Shown in pieces: positions 34,755 to 45,778 of a stretch of DNA of 64,000 bases. Under the pieces are notes generated by a model. That model worked only from the letters and a program-made list of their open reading frames with translations. It was not told where the DNA came from and ran no database searches. The DNA is taken from contig NZ_BBCB01000005.1 in assembly GCF_001311825.1 (NCBI RefSeq), positions 1 to 64,000 of the forward strand, given 5' to 3'. The stretch is from Salidesulfovibrio brasiliensis JCM 12178. GTDB taxonomy: Bacteria > Desulfobacterota > Desulfovibrionia > Desulfovibrionales > Desulfovibrionaceae. Every line of letters begins with the position of its first letter. Position 1 is the stretch's first letter. Both the position numbers and the translations under genes were made by a program.

Positions 34755-35603
34755 TTGGATACAGCAATAGACTGCATGCCGTGCTTCATGAAGATGGCGG
34801 TCAGGGGCGCACGGCTGGCGGCCCCGGACGACCATGCGGCCCATGAACGTGTTGTGCGCAAATGGGCGGCCATGCTGCCAGATATGGATTTTTCCCAATC
34901 CCCGCCCGCGCTTGCCCGGACCCTGAACCGGCTCATCTGTGACGAGACCGGGTGCGGCGATGTCTTCGAGGAAGACAAGGTCACATCGAACCGGGAAGTC
35001 ATGGAAGTCCTTCCGGACGTGAAAAAGGTGGTGGACGCTTCGGACCATCCGCTCGCCACGGCGCTTGAGGCTGCCATAATCGGCAACTACATCGACCGGG
35101 GCGTGGACCACGACTTCGACTGGGCCGCCGAACTTGCGCGGCTTGAGAAGGTGCTGGACGAGGACATGGTGCGCGAGTTTGCGGATCGTTGCCGCGCTGG
35201 CGCAGATGTGCTGGTGATCGGCGACAACGCCGGGGAGATTGTGCTTGATACGCTTCTGGTGAGACAGTTGCAGAGCGCCGGGTGTCGCGTAACCTACTCC
35301 GTGCGGTCCCATCCTGTGCTTAACGATGCTCTGATGGCCGACGCGCGCATGGTCGGCATGACCGATCTGTGCGAGGTGGTTGAGAGCGGGGTGGATACGC
35401 CGGGGACGGTTCTAGAACGGTGTTCAGAAGCGTTCATTTCGCGTATGAAAGAGGCGGATGTGGTCGTCTGCAAGGGGCAAGGCAATTTTGAAGCCCTTCA
35501 CGGAAGGTGGCCCGGAGCCTTTTTCGCATTCAAGGCAAAATGCGCGCGTGTGGCCGAGCAAACTGGGAAACCCGTTGGCTGCTCGGTGTTCGGACGATTC
35601 TAA
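34755..35603 (+). CDS. DUF89 (ARMT1-like) family protein
   Basis: A protein of about 282 residues of the DUF89 metal-dependent phosphatase family. The N-terminal DTAIDCMPCFMKMAVRGARLA has the CxxC typical of bacterial members. The conserved VLVIGDNAGEIVLDTLL, TYSVRSHPVLNDALMADA and VVCKGQGNFEALHG form the metal and phosphate site. I choose the TTG at 34755, nine bases after AGGAG, because relatives start just before the CMPC motif; an ATG at 34734 is the alternative. It is divergent from the ATPase operon and followed by asmA after 18 bases. Relatives are thought to remove damaged phosphometabolites; the substrate is unknown here. Confidence 0.82.
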   Translation: MDTAIDCMPCFMKMAVRGARLAAPDDHAAHERVVRKWAAMLPDMDFSQSPPALARTLNRLICDETGCGDVFEEDKVTSNREVMEVLPDVKKVVDASDHPLATALEAAIIGNYIDRGVDHDFDWAAELARLEKVLDEDMVREFADRCRAGADVLVIGDNAGEIVLDTLLVRQLQSAGCRVTYSVRSHPVLNDALMADARMVGMTDLCEVVESGVDTPGTVLERCSEAFISRMKEADVVVCKGQGNFEALHGRWPGAFFAFKAKCARVAEQTGKPVGCSVFGRF

Positions 35604-35621
35604 GCTCTTCAGGGGACAGTA

Positions 35622-38600
35622 ATGAAACGCCTGCCGAGGATACTATTCAGCCTGACATTTATTGTCGCCGTGCTGATTGGTGTCGGCTTCTGGCAGCTCT
35701 ATTCCTGGCTGCACAGCGAGTCGTTCAGGCGCGATGTCTCCAGTGCCCTCAGTCATGCCCTGCAACGCGACGTCTCCATCGGCGGCGATATCGATCTGAC
35801 CTTTTTTCCGTGGCTCGGGTTTGCGGTGGAGGAGGTGGTCATCGGCAATATCGAAGGGTTTGCCGGAGACTTTGCCACTGTGGGCCGTCTGGCGGTCAAG
35901 GTTAGGCCCATGGACCTCTGGGACGGCAAGATCGTTGCTGACACCATTGATGTGGACCACATCAGCCTTCTGCTCGTCCGTGGCAACAAGGGCGAAAGAA
36001 ACAACTGGGCGCTTCTGGACGACGCTGTCTCCGCACAATCCGGACAGAGCGAGGCTTCTTTTGCGCTTGTGAGCGTCCGTGGCATGGTGATACGCGACGC
36101 GGACGTGACCTTCCTTGACAGAGGCACGGGCCGCAAGTTCGTGCTGGAAGACCTGAACGTGCGCACGGGGCAGTACTCTCCCGGAAAGTTTTTGGCATAC
36201 AACGTCAGCGGGTCCTTCAGTCCCGACGAGGACATTCGGCTGGACGTCAGCCTCAAAGGCAAGCTGGATACCTCGTTCAGCGACGAGACCGACTTGCTCA
36301 AGGACTCGGTCATCGATGTCATCGCGCGCGGTGACTCCCTGCCTGCGGAAACCACTGTGCGGCTGACCGCTCTCGTGAGTTTTGATCCCGTCAAAGACCA
36401 CTTGTACGCCAGACGATTGGAGTTCGTGGCCTATGACATCCGTGGAACCGGAAAGGTGCTCGTGGAAAACCTCCTGAGTGCCCCGGAGTACTCCGGCTCG
36501 TTCAAGCTGCACACTTTCAGTCCGACGGACCTGCTTCGGGAGCTTGCGCCGGATTTCGACGTCTCCCGGACTGACGGGCTCAAGCGCATGAGGCTTGCCA
36601 CGGATTTTTCCGGCAATGCCAAAAAGGTATCCCTTTCCGACCTGACACTTTTCCTTGACGGCATGACCATGATCGGCAAGGCGGCCATGGACATCCCGGC
36701 GAACAAGCAGACGTTTACGCTTGAGGCCGATCGGATTGATCTGGACAGATACCTGCCGCTCTTCATGACCGGTGAGCCGTGGTACTGGCGGGACTACGGG
36801 TTGGCTTTTTTCCGTGACCTGAACGCCGTGGGGACGCTGCGTGCCGGAGAGCTGTTGGCCGGGAAGCAGCGTTTTGGAAAAGTGCGCAGTACGTTCAAGG
36901 CTGAATCGGGCCGGGTGCAGACAGTGGCTACCGGTTCTCTGGCGGACGGCAAGCTTGACGCGGTGCTGGACACGGTTGTCGGCACCAACAAGAAGACGGA
37001 TAACCCGACTGTTTCTCTGACACTGAACGCGCGCGGGGAGAACCTCGATGCTGCCCGGCTCGTGAATTCGCCTGACCTGAGCGTTTCCGGTCGGGCTTCC
37101 GGCAATGTTCGGCTTACCCTTTCGCATAAGGATTGTCCGCCGGACGCGCGTTCCATTGTCGGTCTGCGCGGGATGCGCGTTCATGCGGAGGCCGAGTGGA
37201 AGAGCATGGCGTTTCGGGAGAAGAACGGATCGCCAGTGGCTTCGGGGCCGATGCGCGTAGCCTGCGATCTTGACCCGCTGAAGGGGGGTGAGGGCTATCC
37301 GTTCAGGACCCTGGTAACGCTTCGCGGCAACCTTGTGGAGCCGGAGTTGAGCGGCGACCTGCGGCTTCAGGGGCCGGTCCGTTTCGGCCCGGAGCTTGAG
37401 TATGCCATGCTTGAGAAAGTCGTGCTGGGCGGTCGGGTTGGCGGATTCTTCATGCCCGGAAACCAGCGGACTGCGCTGGACATAGGTATTTCGTGGGACT
37501 CTCGCAAGGACTCCGTGACCCTGAACAGCGCAAACCTCACCGCACTTGGGGCCGAGGTCAATCTGACTGGGTCCTTCCTGCGTCCGTTCAAAAAGAACCG
37601 AAGCGCAAGCGGCACGTTTGCCATCAGCAAGTTCAACCTCAAGCGGAGCCTGAATCTTTACGGTATCGACCTGATCCGCATGGAAGATCCCAAGGCGCTT
37701 ACGCAGGCCAATCTCGCCGGGAAATTCGAGTTGAACGGGCTGCGCGCGAAACTGACCGAACTCGACGGCGTTTTCGACGGGGCCACCGTGGCGGGAACCA
37801 TAGTGGTGCCATCCATTCTGGAAAACGGGTTCGAGGTTGACCTGGACGGCGGCGACGTGAATGTGGACCAGTACTTCAAATACGAGGAAGAGATTGACCA
37901 CAAGAAGTACCGCAACAAGCCCAAGCCGAAAGAGCGCCCGGTGCGGATGCCGCTCAAGTCGCTTCAGTACATCAACGTTCGGGGCAAGGTTCGCGTGGAC
38001 TCTTTGACCTTTGTGGACAGCGTCATCAAGCCTGCGGTGGCGGATATCGATTCATGGGACGGCGATATTCGCATCAACCGCATCACCGGCGGGTTTTACG
38101 GAGGCACTCTTGACGGCAAGTGGACGGCCAAAGCCACGGACGAAGACGTGTCCACGCACGTGGTCCTTGACCTCAAGGATTTTCAGGCCGGGCCGTTCAT
38201 GAAGGATATCGCCGGACGTGCCTACGTTCAGGGCAAGTCCGACCTTGAGTTGGAATTGAAGGGGCGCGGTGTCACCGATTATGAAATTATGAAGACGCTT
38301 CAGGGAGCGGGCTCGTTTACCGTGAAGGACGGCTCCTACAAGTTCTCCGGTTGGGATGGCAAGAACATGGGGGCCCGTACCGCGTTCAACACTGCCCGCG
38401 CCAAAACCACGGTGGACAAGGGCGTTTTCAATGTGGACATGCTGAGTGTGGAGTCGCGGGTGATGAGCACCAAGACAACAGGGTGGTTCAACCCCGCCGA
38501 GGATCTCATCGACATGAGCATCAAGCGACCTTCGTGGCGGTGCCGGGCGTGACCGTGCAGCTTGAGGGCAGGCTCAGCGATCCCAAGGTCAGCATGCCCG

Positions 38601-38686
38601 CCGGAAAGATCATTGGCGATACGGTGCGAAACATTCTTGGCCTTCCGGAAAAGTCCATCAAGTTTTTCCGCGACCTGTTCTTCTGA
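35622..38686 (+). CDS. AsmA-family envelope protein, with an apparent 1-base deletion near its 3' end
   Basis: A large inner-membrane-anchored periplasmic protein, about 1021 residues after repair. One N-terminal helix (residues 5-30, FSLTFIVAVLIGVGFW) is followed by the AsmA start SALSHALQRDVSIGGDIDLTFFPWLGFAVEEVVIGN and a long beta-rich body. Near 38525 the frame breaks; one added base (AAGGCGACC for AAGCGACC) continues as TFVAVPGVTVQLEGRLSDPKVSMPAGKIIGDTVRNILGLP, the expected conserved C-terminus. AsmA proteins are related to bridge-like lipid transporters and influence phospholipid traffic to the outer membrane. Ribosome site AGGGGA. Confidence 0.88.
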
Positions 38687-38745
38687 TCTTGCCGGGATGC
38701 GTTGCGGCATATAGTATTTGAATAAACCCTGTGTCGGAGAAGACG

Positions 38746-40140
38746 ATGAATACCGAAATGCTGTCCAAGACCAGAAAATACCGCTCCTATCTTTCCTCCG
38801 GCCTCTGGGCGCGGGAACAGGAAGGCCTGCCCCTGCCGTTCAGGCTGCTCAGGAAGTGTTTTCGCTTCGGCTATCTCGTCTTCCACAGTTTTTTTCAGGA
38901 TCAGTGCATCATCCGTGCGGCCGCACTGACCTTCACCACCATTCTGTCTTTTGTCCCGTTTCTTGCGGTCGCTTTTTCCATTTCCAAGGGTTTCGGCCTT
39001 CAGAACGCAGAATTTATCCGCAACCTGTTGATGCGCCTTACCACCGGCAAGGTGGAGGTGGTGGACAAGATCATCGGCTACATCAACAACACCAATGTGC
39101 AGACCCTCGGCTGGGTCGGTGTGGCAACCCTGCTTTTCACTGTCTTTTCGCTCATCGGGACCATCGAGAGGGCGTTCAACACCATCTGGCGTGTTCAGAA
39201 AGGGCGCACAGCGTGGCGCAAGGTTGCGGATTTTTTTCCGGTCATCCTTATTTGTCCCATGTTCCTCATCGTGGCCTCAAGCTTCAACGTCAGCCTGCAG
39301 AAGCAGGATGTCGTTAAGAGTCTTCTGTCCATATCCGCCATCAGTTACCTTGAGGCCGGGCTTCTTAAGCTTGCACCGCTTCTTTTCATCCTGATCGCCT
39401 TTGCGTTCATGTACGCCTTCATCCCCTTCACCAAGGTCAAGGTCTCCAGCGCACTCTTCGGTGGATTGATCGGCGGCGTGCTCTGGCAGGGTGCGCAGTG
39501 GGTCTACATCAACTGGCAGATCGGCGCGGCCAAATACAACGCCATCTACGGCAGCTTCGCGCAGTTCCCGCTGCTGCTCATGTGGCTTTATATCAGCTGG
39601 GTCATCGTGCTGCTGGGGGCGGAGGTCAGTTATGCCTCGCAGAACCTCGGGTCGTTCCTCAAGCAGCGGACTTTCGGCAATGCCAGCGCGCTTGAGAAGC
39701 AGAAGATCGCCGTGGTCATTCTGGCCATGATCGTCAAGCGTTTCGAGCAGGGCGAGGAGCTGCCCTGCGCCGAGGAGATTTCCGACAAGCTTGTGGCGCC
39801 TCTGGGTGTGGTTGAGGAACTGGCGGAGCTGTTCATCAAGGCCGGGTTCCTCGTGCCGGTGGATAGCGGCGACTGTGAACGCTACGCTCCGGCCCGCAGG
39901 CTGGATGGCATTCGCATCGACGAGATAATCAGGATCATCAATACCAACGCAGGAAAGCGCACAGGAAGCGGCTTCATCGGTAATTTCGGGTTTGTAGGCG
40001 AGGTGTTTTCCTCGTTAACGGACGCCATGCGTCACAGCGACCACAACGTCACGCTGGCAGAATGTGCGTCCCGGCTGGGCGAGTCCATCGAGTCGATCAA
40101 GGACCCCGGCAAGGACCCCGAGCGCAAGGAAGCTGTCTAG
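38746..40140 (+). CDS. YihY/BrkB-family membrane protein
   Basis: A 464-residue inner-membrane protein of the YihY (UPF0761) family, once misnamed RNase BN. It has six predicted helices between residues 50 and 300. The family start is IIRAAALTFTTILSFVPFLAVAFS, with IERAFNTIWRV, GLIGGVLWQGAQWVYINWQ and SFAQFPLLLMWLYISWVIVLLGAEVSYA. A soluble C-terminal domain of about 150 residues looks like a winged-helix (EELPCAEEISDKLVAPLGVVEEL). The ATG at 38746 is preferred over GTG at 38731 because of a GGAGAAG at correct spacing. Its function is unproven. Confidence 0.88.
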   Translation: MNTEMLSKTRKYRSYLSSGLWAREQEGLPLPFRLLRKCFRFGYLVFHSFFQDQCIIRAAALTFTTILSFVPFLAVAFSISKGFGLQNAEFIRNLLMRLTTGKVEVVDKIIGYINNTNVQTLGWVGVATLLFTVFSLIGTIERAFNTIWRVQKGRTAWRKVADFFPVILICPMFLIVASSFNVSLQKQDVVKSLLSISAISYLEAGLLKLAPLLFILIAFAFMYAFIPFTKVKVSSALFGGLIGGVLWQGAQWVYINWQIGAAKYNAIYGSFAQFPLLLMWLYISWVIVLLGAEVSYASQNLGSFLKQRTFGNASALEKQKIAVVILAMIVKRFEQGEELPCAEEISDKLVAPLGVVEELAELFIKAGFLVPVDSGDCERYAPARRLDGIRIDEIIRIINTNAGKRTGSGFIGNFGFVGEVFSSLTDAMRHSDHNVTLAECASRLGESIESIKDPGKDPERKEAV

Positions 40141-40787
40141 ATTGGTGCGTCGGTGGAGCGGAAGGCCCCGCCGAGCCAGTAGTGGATCAGCTTGGCGCTT
40201 TCCATGACGATATTCTGCGCCGCGGATTGATCCTTCCACCATTGCGCAGGGAAGCGGTCTTCCGGCGTGGCGGTCATGATGATCTCGCAGTTCGGCAGGA
40301 TGTCTTCCAGTATGATCTTGGCGCGCCGCGCATGGGTCGGGGACGTCACCACCAGCAGCCGGGCCGGTTTTCCGTTCAGGTGGCGTTTCAGGGCCTCGGC
40401 CTCTTCAACCGTGCTGATGTGCCCGTCGCCGAATTCTTCGACACGGCTCAAGTCAAGGCCCATGTGTCGGACGATCAGAAGCTGAAGGGCTATGTCACTG
40501 ATTAATCGCCAACCGAGTTCATCGCGAAGTAGGTCGAATCGGGTTTTGGGTTGCGGTTTGGCTTTGCTGAGCAGCAGTGTGGGTGCGTATCCTTCCTGCA
40601 TGAGTTCCACTCCGCGCATCAATCGCAGGTAATCGCCCGCCAGCGGCAGAACGTAGTCCGCCTGCTGCGGCTTTTCATCCAGCTGCAGCCAGTGGCCCAT
40701 GGCGAAAAAACCCACGGTGCCGACGAGGATGACGACAAAGGTCAGAAATCCGAGCGTCTTGAAGAACCATTCGGCGAGCTTTTTCAT
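40137..40787 (-). CDS. YdcF/ElyC-family (DUF218) membrane-anchored protein
   Basis: A 216-residue protein with one N-terminal helix (residues 10-30) and a DUF218 domain: ADYVLPLAGDYLRLMRGVELMQEGYAPTLLLS, then VVTSPTHARRAKIILEDILP. Members affect envelope polysaccharide synthesis (ElyC) or bind nucleotides. It converges with the YihY gene, sharing stop-codon bases, and directly follows tgt on the minus strand with no gap. Confidence 0.82.
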   Translation of the reverse strand: MKKLAEWFFKTLGFLTFVVILVGTVGFFAMGHWLQLDEKPQQADYVLPLAGDYLRLMRGVELMQEGYAPTLLLSKAKPQPKTRFDLLRDELGWRLISDIALQLLIVRHMGLDLSRVEEFGDGHISTVEEAEALKRHLNGKPARLLVVTSPTHARRAKIILEDILPNCEIIMTATPEDRFPAQWWKDQSAAQNIVMESAKLIHYWLGGAFRSTDAPI

Positions 40788-42662
<1,875 letters not shown>

Positions 42663-42675
42663 TCAGGAGGAACGC

Positions 42676-42990
42676 ATGTCTCAATCTCTGGTTTACATTA
42701 CTGCGGGCGACATGGAAGAGGCCGAGCGCATCGGCGCGGCGCTGGTGGAGGACAACCTCGCCGCCTGCGTGAACATCATCCCCGGCATGAAGTCCATGTA
42801 CCGCTGGGAAGGCAAAGTGGAGAGTTCGCAGGAGGTGGTCGTCATCGCCAAAACGCGATCGGATCTGGTGCAGCGGTTGACTTTACGCGTGGCAGATGTT
42901 CACTCATACGAGGTTCCGTGCGTGGCCGCCGTCCCGATACAGGGTGGAAATCAGGCGTTTCTTCAGTGGATTACCGAAGAAACCTCCTGA
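42676..42990 (+). CDS. cutA: CutA divalent-cation tolerance protein
   Basis: A 104-residue trimeric PII-like protein. Conserved patterns are VYITAGDMEEAERIGAALVEDNLAACVNIIPGMKSMYRWEGKVE and KTRSDLVQRLTLRVADVHSYEVPCVAAVPIQGGN, ending in FLQWITEE. The ATG at 42676 has an AGGAGGA ribosome site. The precise role (copper tolerance or signalling) is unsettled in the family. It is divergent from nth. Confidence 0.93.
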   Translation: MSQSLVYITAGDMEEAERIGAALVEDNLAACVNIIPGMKSMYRWEGKVESSQEVVVIAKTRSDLVQRLTLRVADVHSYEVPCVAAVPIQGGNQAFLQWITEETS

Positions 42991-43000
42991 GTGCGGTTCG

Positions 43001-43030
43001 TTGACACGGGTCATGGGACCCGGATAGTCT
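43001..43030 (+). promoter_or_regulatory. Promoter of the three-kinase operon
   Basis: A perfect TTGACA (43001-43006) and TAGTCT (43025-43030) are separated by 18 bases, 34 bases before the start codon. The spacer contains the small inverted repeat GGGTCATGGGACCC, which may be a regulator site. A GGAGG ribosome site follows. Confidence 0.6.
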
Positions 43031-43064
43031 GCGCGGCTTCATCAACCACTATTTCGGAGGTCCA

Positions 43065-43996
43065 ATGGACATCTATCTGACTGGTTCGCTCGCTTACGAT
43101 AGAATAATGACCTTCCCCGGCAAATTTTCCGATCACATTCTGCCGGAGAAGATTCACATCCTGAACGTCTGCTTTCTCGTGGATGGGCTTGAAGAGAAAT
43201 TCGGCGGCACTGCCGGAAACATCGCCTACTCGCTTTCCATGCTCGGTGAAAAACCCGTCGTCCTGAGTCAGGTCGGCAAGGACTTTGAAAAGTACGACCA
43301 CCGGATCAATGAAATGGGTCTTTCCGTGGAAGGCATCCGCACCGTGGATCACGAGTTCACCGCAGGCGCGTTCATCACAACGGACATGAGCGACAATCAG
43401 ATCACCGGCTTCAACCCCGGAGCCATGAAGCACTCCTGCTCCTTCGACATGACCCGCATCAAACCCGAGGACGCCGTGGGCATCATCTCCCCGGGCTGCG
43501 TGGAAGACATGAAATCCCACCCCAAGTATTACCGTGAGAACGGCATCCCCTATATTTTCGACCCCGGCCAGCAGATTACGGCCATGACCGGAGAGGAACT
43601 GGCCGAAGCCCTCACCGGTGCCGACATCCTGATTACCAACGACTACGAGCTTGAACTCATCATGAACGCCACCGGCCTCTCGCGTGACGACGTGCTCTCC
43701 CGCGTGAACAATCTCGTGACCACGCTGGGCGAACAGGGCTGTATTGTGGTAGAGGATGGAGAGGAAACCCGCGTGCCCGCCGCCAAGCCCGCGAAGTGCT
43801 CGACCCCACCGGGGCCGGAGACGCCTTCCGCGCTGGCATGCTCAAGGGCATGGCCATGGGCCGCACGCTGGCGGAATCCTGCAGGATCGGCGCTGTGGCC
43901 GCCGCCTACTGCGTCGAGCAGCGTGGCACGCAGGAGCATCGTTACACTTGGGACGAGTTCACGACTCGTTACGAGGAGAATTTCGGCGCCATGTAG
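43065..43996 (+). CDS. PfkB-family carbohydrate/nucleoside kinase, with an apparent 1-base deletion
   Basis: A ribokinase-fold kinase, 310 residues after repair. The N-terminal GSLAYDRIMTFPGKF and EEKFGGTAGNIAYSLSMLG are the sugar-binding and GG motifs; IFDPGQQITAMTGEE and ADILITNDYELELI follow. The frame breaks near 43790. One added base (GCCAAGGCCCGCGA) gives VPAAKAREVLDPTGAGDAFRAG, in which the GAGD anion hole and catalytic Asp are present. The pattern is closest to adenosine-kinase-like PfkB proteins of anaerobes. The substrate is undefined. It is the first of three consecutive kinase genes. Confidence 0.85.
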
Positions 43997-44028
43997 GCCG
44001 GTTCTCCTCGAACAAGGGGAGAACGGCA

Positions 44029-45111
44029 ATGATCACAATGGAAAAGGGCCGCATCGAGGCCTATCTCAAGCAGGTATTCGGCGACGACACCCGGCTGCTG
44101 GCAGCGGGTGACATCGGCAATCTCGACGAGCAGGGGATGAAGGGCTTCGGCTACGGAAAACCCCTGCTCGTCCGTTTTTCCGTGGGCGGAGAAGGCCGCG
44201 AGGCGGTCTTCTCCATCATGAAGGGCGACAAGTACGGCCACCAGTTTCTCTGGGACCGCGCCTCCATTCTCATGTTCCAGTATTTCACCTCGGACCGGCT
44301 GGAAAAGCACGTGCGCCCGCTCGGCCTCGGCTATCTGGACGAGTCCGGGAAGATGATCCCCCTCAATGACCTGAGTGAGTTTTTCATCGTTAATGAGAAG
44401 CTTGAGGGCCATGACTACTTTCTCGACCTCGACCGCATAGCCCGTGAGGGACTCACCGAGACGGACGTGGAGATGGCCCGCGAGTTCGCCCGCTGGCTGG
44501 CGCGCATTCACGCCGACAAGCAGGCCGACCCCGATCTGTATTGGCGGCGCATCCGCAACCTCATCGGCTCGGATGAGTGCATCATCGGTCTCATTGATGA
44601 AGCCTACCCGGAAGGCTATGAGGAGTTCCCGCGTGAACGATTCGAGAAATTGGAACGCTCACTGGTTCGCTGGCGCTGGAAGCTCAAGGGGTACTCGCAT
44701 CGTCTGAGCGCGGTGCACGGCGACTTTCACCCATGGAACGTGCTGGTGGATGACGGGGATTTCCGGGTGCTGGACCGTAGCCGGGGCGAATGGGGCGAGC
44801 CGGGGGGCGACCTCTGCACCATGGGCATCAACTACCTGCTCTGGAGCCTTCGCAAACACGGCAGGCTGGCCGGTGACTTTGAAATCCTTTACCGCGAGTA
44901 TTTCCAGACCTACCTTGATGCCACGGGGGACAGCGAGGTGCTTGACGTCATGGCGCCGTTCATCGTTTTCCGCTGTCTCGTCATCGCCTCGCCGCAGTGG
45001 TATCCGGATCATCCGGTGGAGGTGCGGCGCGGTCTGTTCCGGCTCATGGAGAACGTCCTTGAGGAGGACTCCTTCGACTGGGCCGACGTGAACCGCTACA
45101 TGGAGGTCTGA
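44029..45111 (+). CDS. Phosphotransferase of the aminoglycoside/choline kinase fold
   Basis: A 360-residue protein-kinase-like phosphotransferase. The catalytic loop is HGDFHPWNVLVDDGDFRVLDRSRGEWGEPGGDL, containing the HGDxxxxN catalytic set and the metal-binding Asp. The N-lobe (FGYGKPLLVRFSVGG, FSIMKGDKYGH) is divergent. This is not evidence for antibiotic resistance; chromosomal members phosphorylate small metabolites. The ATG at 44029 has GGGGAGA upstream. Its stop overlaps the next kinase start (TGATG), so translation is coupled. Confidence 0.85.
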   Translation: MITMEKGRIEAYLKQVFGDDTRLLAAGDIGNLDEQGMKGFGYGKPLLVRFSVGGEGREAVFSIMKGDKYGHQFLWDRASILMFQYFTSDRLEKHVRPLGLGYLDESGKMIPLNDLSEFFIVNEKLEGHDYFLDLDRIAREGLTETDVEMAREFARWLARIHADKQADPDLYWRRIRNLIGSDECIIGLIDEAYPEGYEEFPRERFEKLERSLVRWRWKLKGYSHRLSAVHGDFHPWNVLVDDGDFRVLDRSRGEWGEPGGDLCTMGINYLLWSLRKHGRLAGDFEILYREYFQTYLDATGDSEVLDVMAPFIVFRCLVIASPQWYPDHPVEVRRGLFRLMENVLEEDSFDWADVNRYMEV

Positions 45112-45701
45112 TGTCCGGCTGGGCCGTCTGGTTCGTGGGGCTGCCGGGAAGCGGCAAGAGCACGCTTGCCCGCGGCGCTGTGGAAATGCTTCGGCAGCGC
45201 GGCGAGGACGTGGTGCACCTTGAAATGGACGTACGCCGCAGAGCCTACTTCCCCAACCCGGAATACACCGAAGAAGAGCGTCACAAGGCGTACGCCATGT
45301 TTGTGGACGAGGCCGCCGGACTGTGCGCCGAGGGCCGTAACGTCGTCATGGACGCAGCCGCGCACCGGGCCGCCTTTCGTGAGCGGGCGCGGGCGCGAAT
45401 TGAGCGTTTTGCCGAAATCCTGATCCTCTGCGACGTGGAGGAGGCCATGCGCCGCGAGGCGGCTCGGGAAGGCGGCAAGGTCATGGCGGACCTGTATGCC
45501 AAGGCGCTGGAGCGCAAGCGCACCGGGCGACAGTTCGAAGAGCTCGGCGAGGTCGTTGGCGTGGATGTTCCGTTCGAGGAGGACGACAGGGCAGAGCTCG
45601 CCTTCGACAACACCAGCCTGACCCGCGACGCAGCGTTGCGCAAGGTGCTGCACTTTCTGGACAGATGGCCCGGCAGGGATTACGTCTCGGATGTCTTTTG
45701 A
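45111..45701 (+). CDS. APS-kinase-like P-loop kinase
   Basis: A 196-residue P-loop kinase of the CysC/adenylylsulfate kinase type. Walker A is VGLPGSGKSTLARG, followed by LEMDVRRRAYFPNPEYTEEERHKAYAMF and the conserved GRNVVMDAAAHRAAFR. The usual APS kinase DGDxxR site is replaced by LEMDVRR, so the substrate may not be APS. A sulfate reducer is not expected to make much PAPS, which also argues for another substrate. It overlaps the upstream kinase by one base and is followed by miaB after 77 bases. Confidence 0.8.
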   Translation: MSGWAVWFVGLPGSGKSTLARGAVEMLRQRGEDVVHLEMDVRRRAYFPNPEYTEEERHKAYAMFVDEAAGLCAEGRNVVMDAAAHRAAFRERARARIERFAEILILCDVEEAMRREAAREGGKVMADLYAKALERKRTGRQFEELGEVVGVDVPFEEDDRAELAFDNTSLTRDAALRKVLHFLDRWPGRDYVSDVF

Positions 45702-45778
45702 ATCGTCACCGAAAAGTAACAGCAAGCGCGGCCGGACCCGGTATGGTCGCGGGCGAGACGTACAGGAATGCAAAAGTA

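Noticed and set aside
35643-37901. A 752-codon open frame on the minus strand opposite asmA.
   Set aside because: No family motif, many His/Arg/Gln runs, and AsmA signatures on the other strand. A GC-rich shadow.
44029-45111. Antibiotic (aminoglycoside) resistance gene.
   Set aside because: Only the general phosphotransferase fold is shared. The neighbours are metabolic kinases and there is no sign of mobility.
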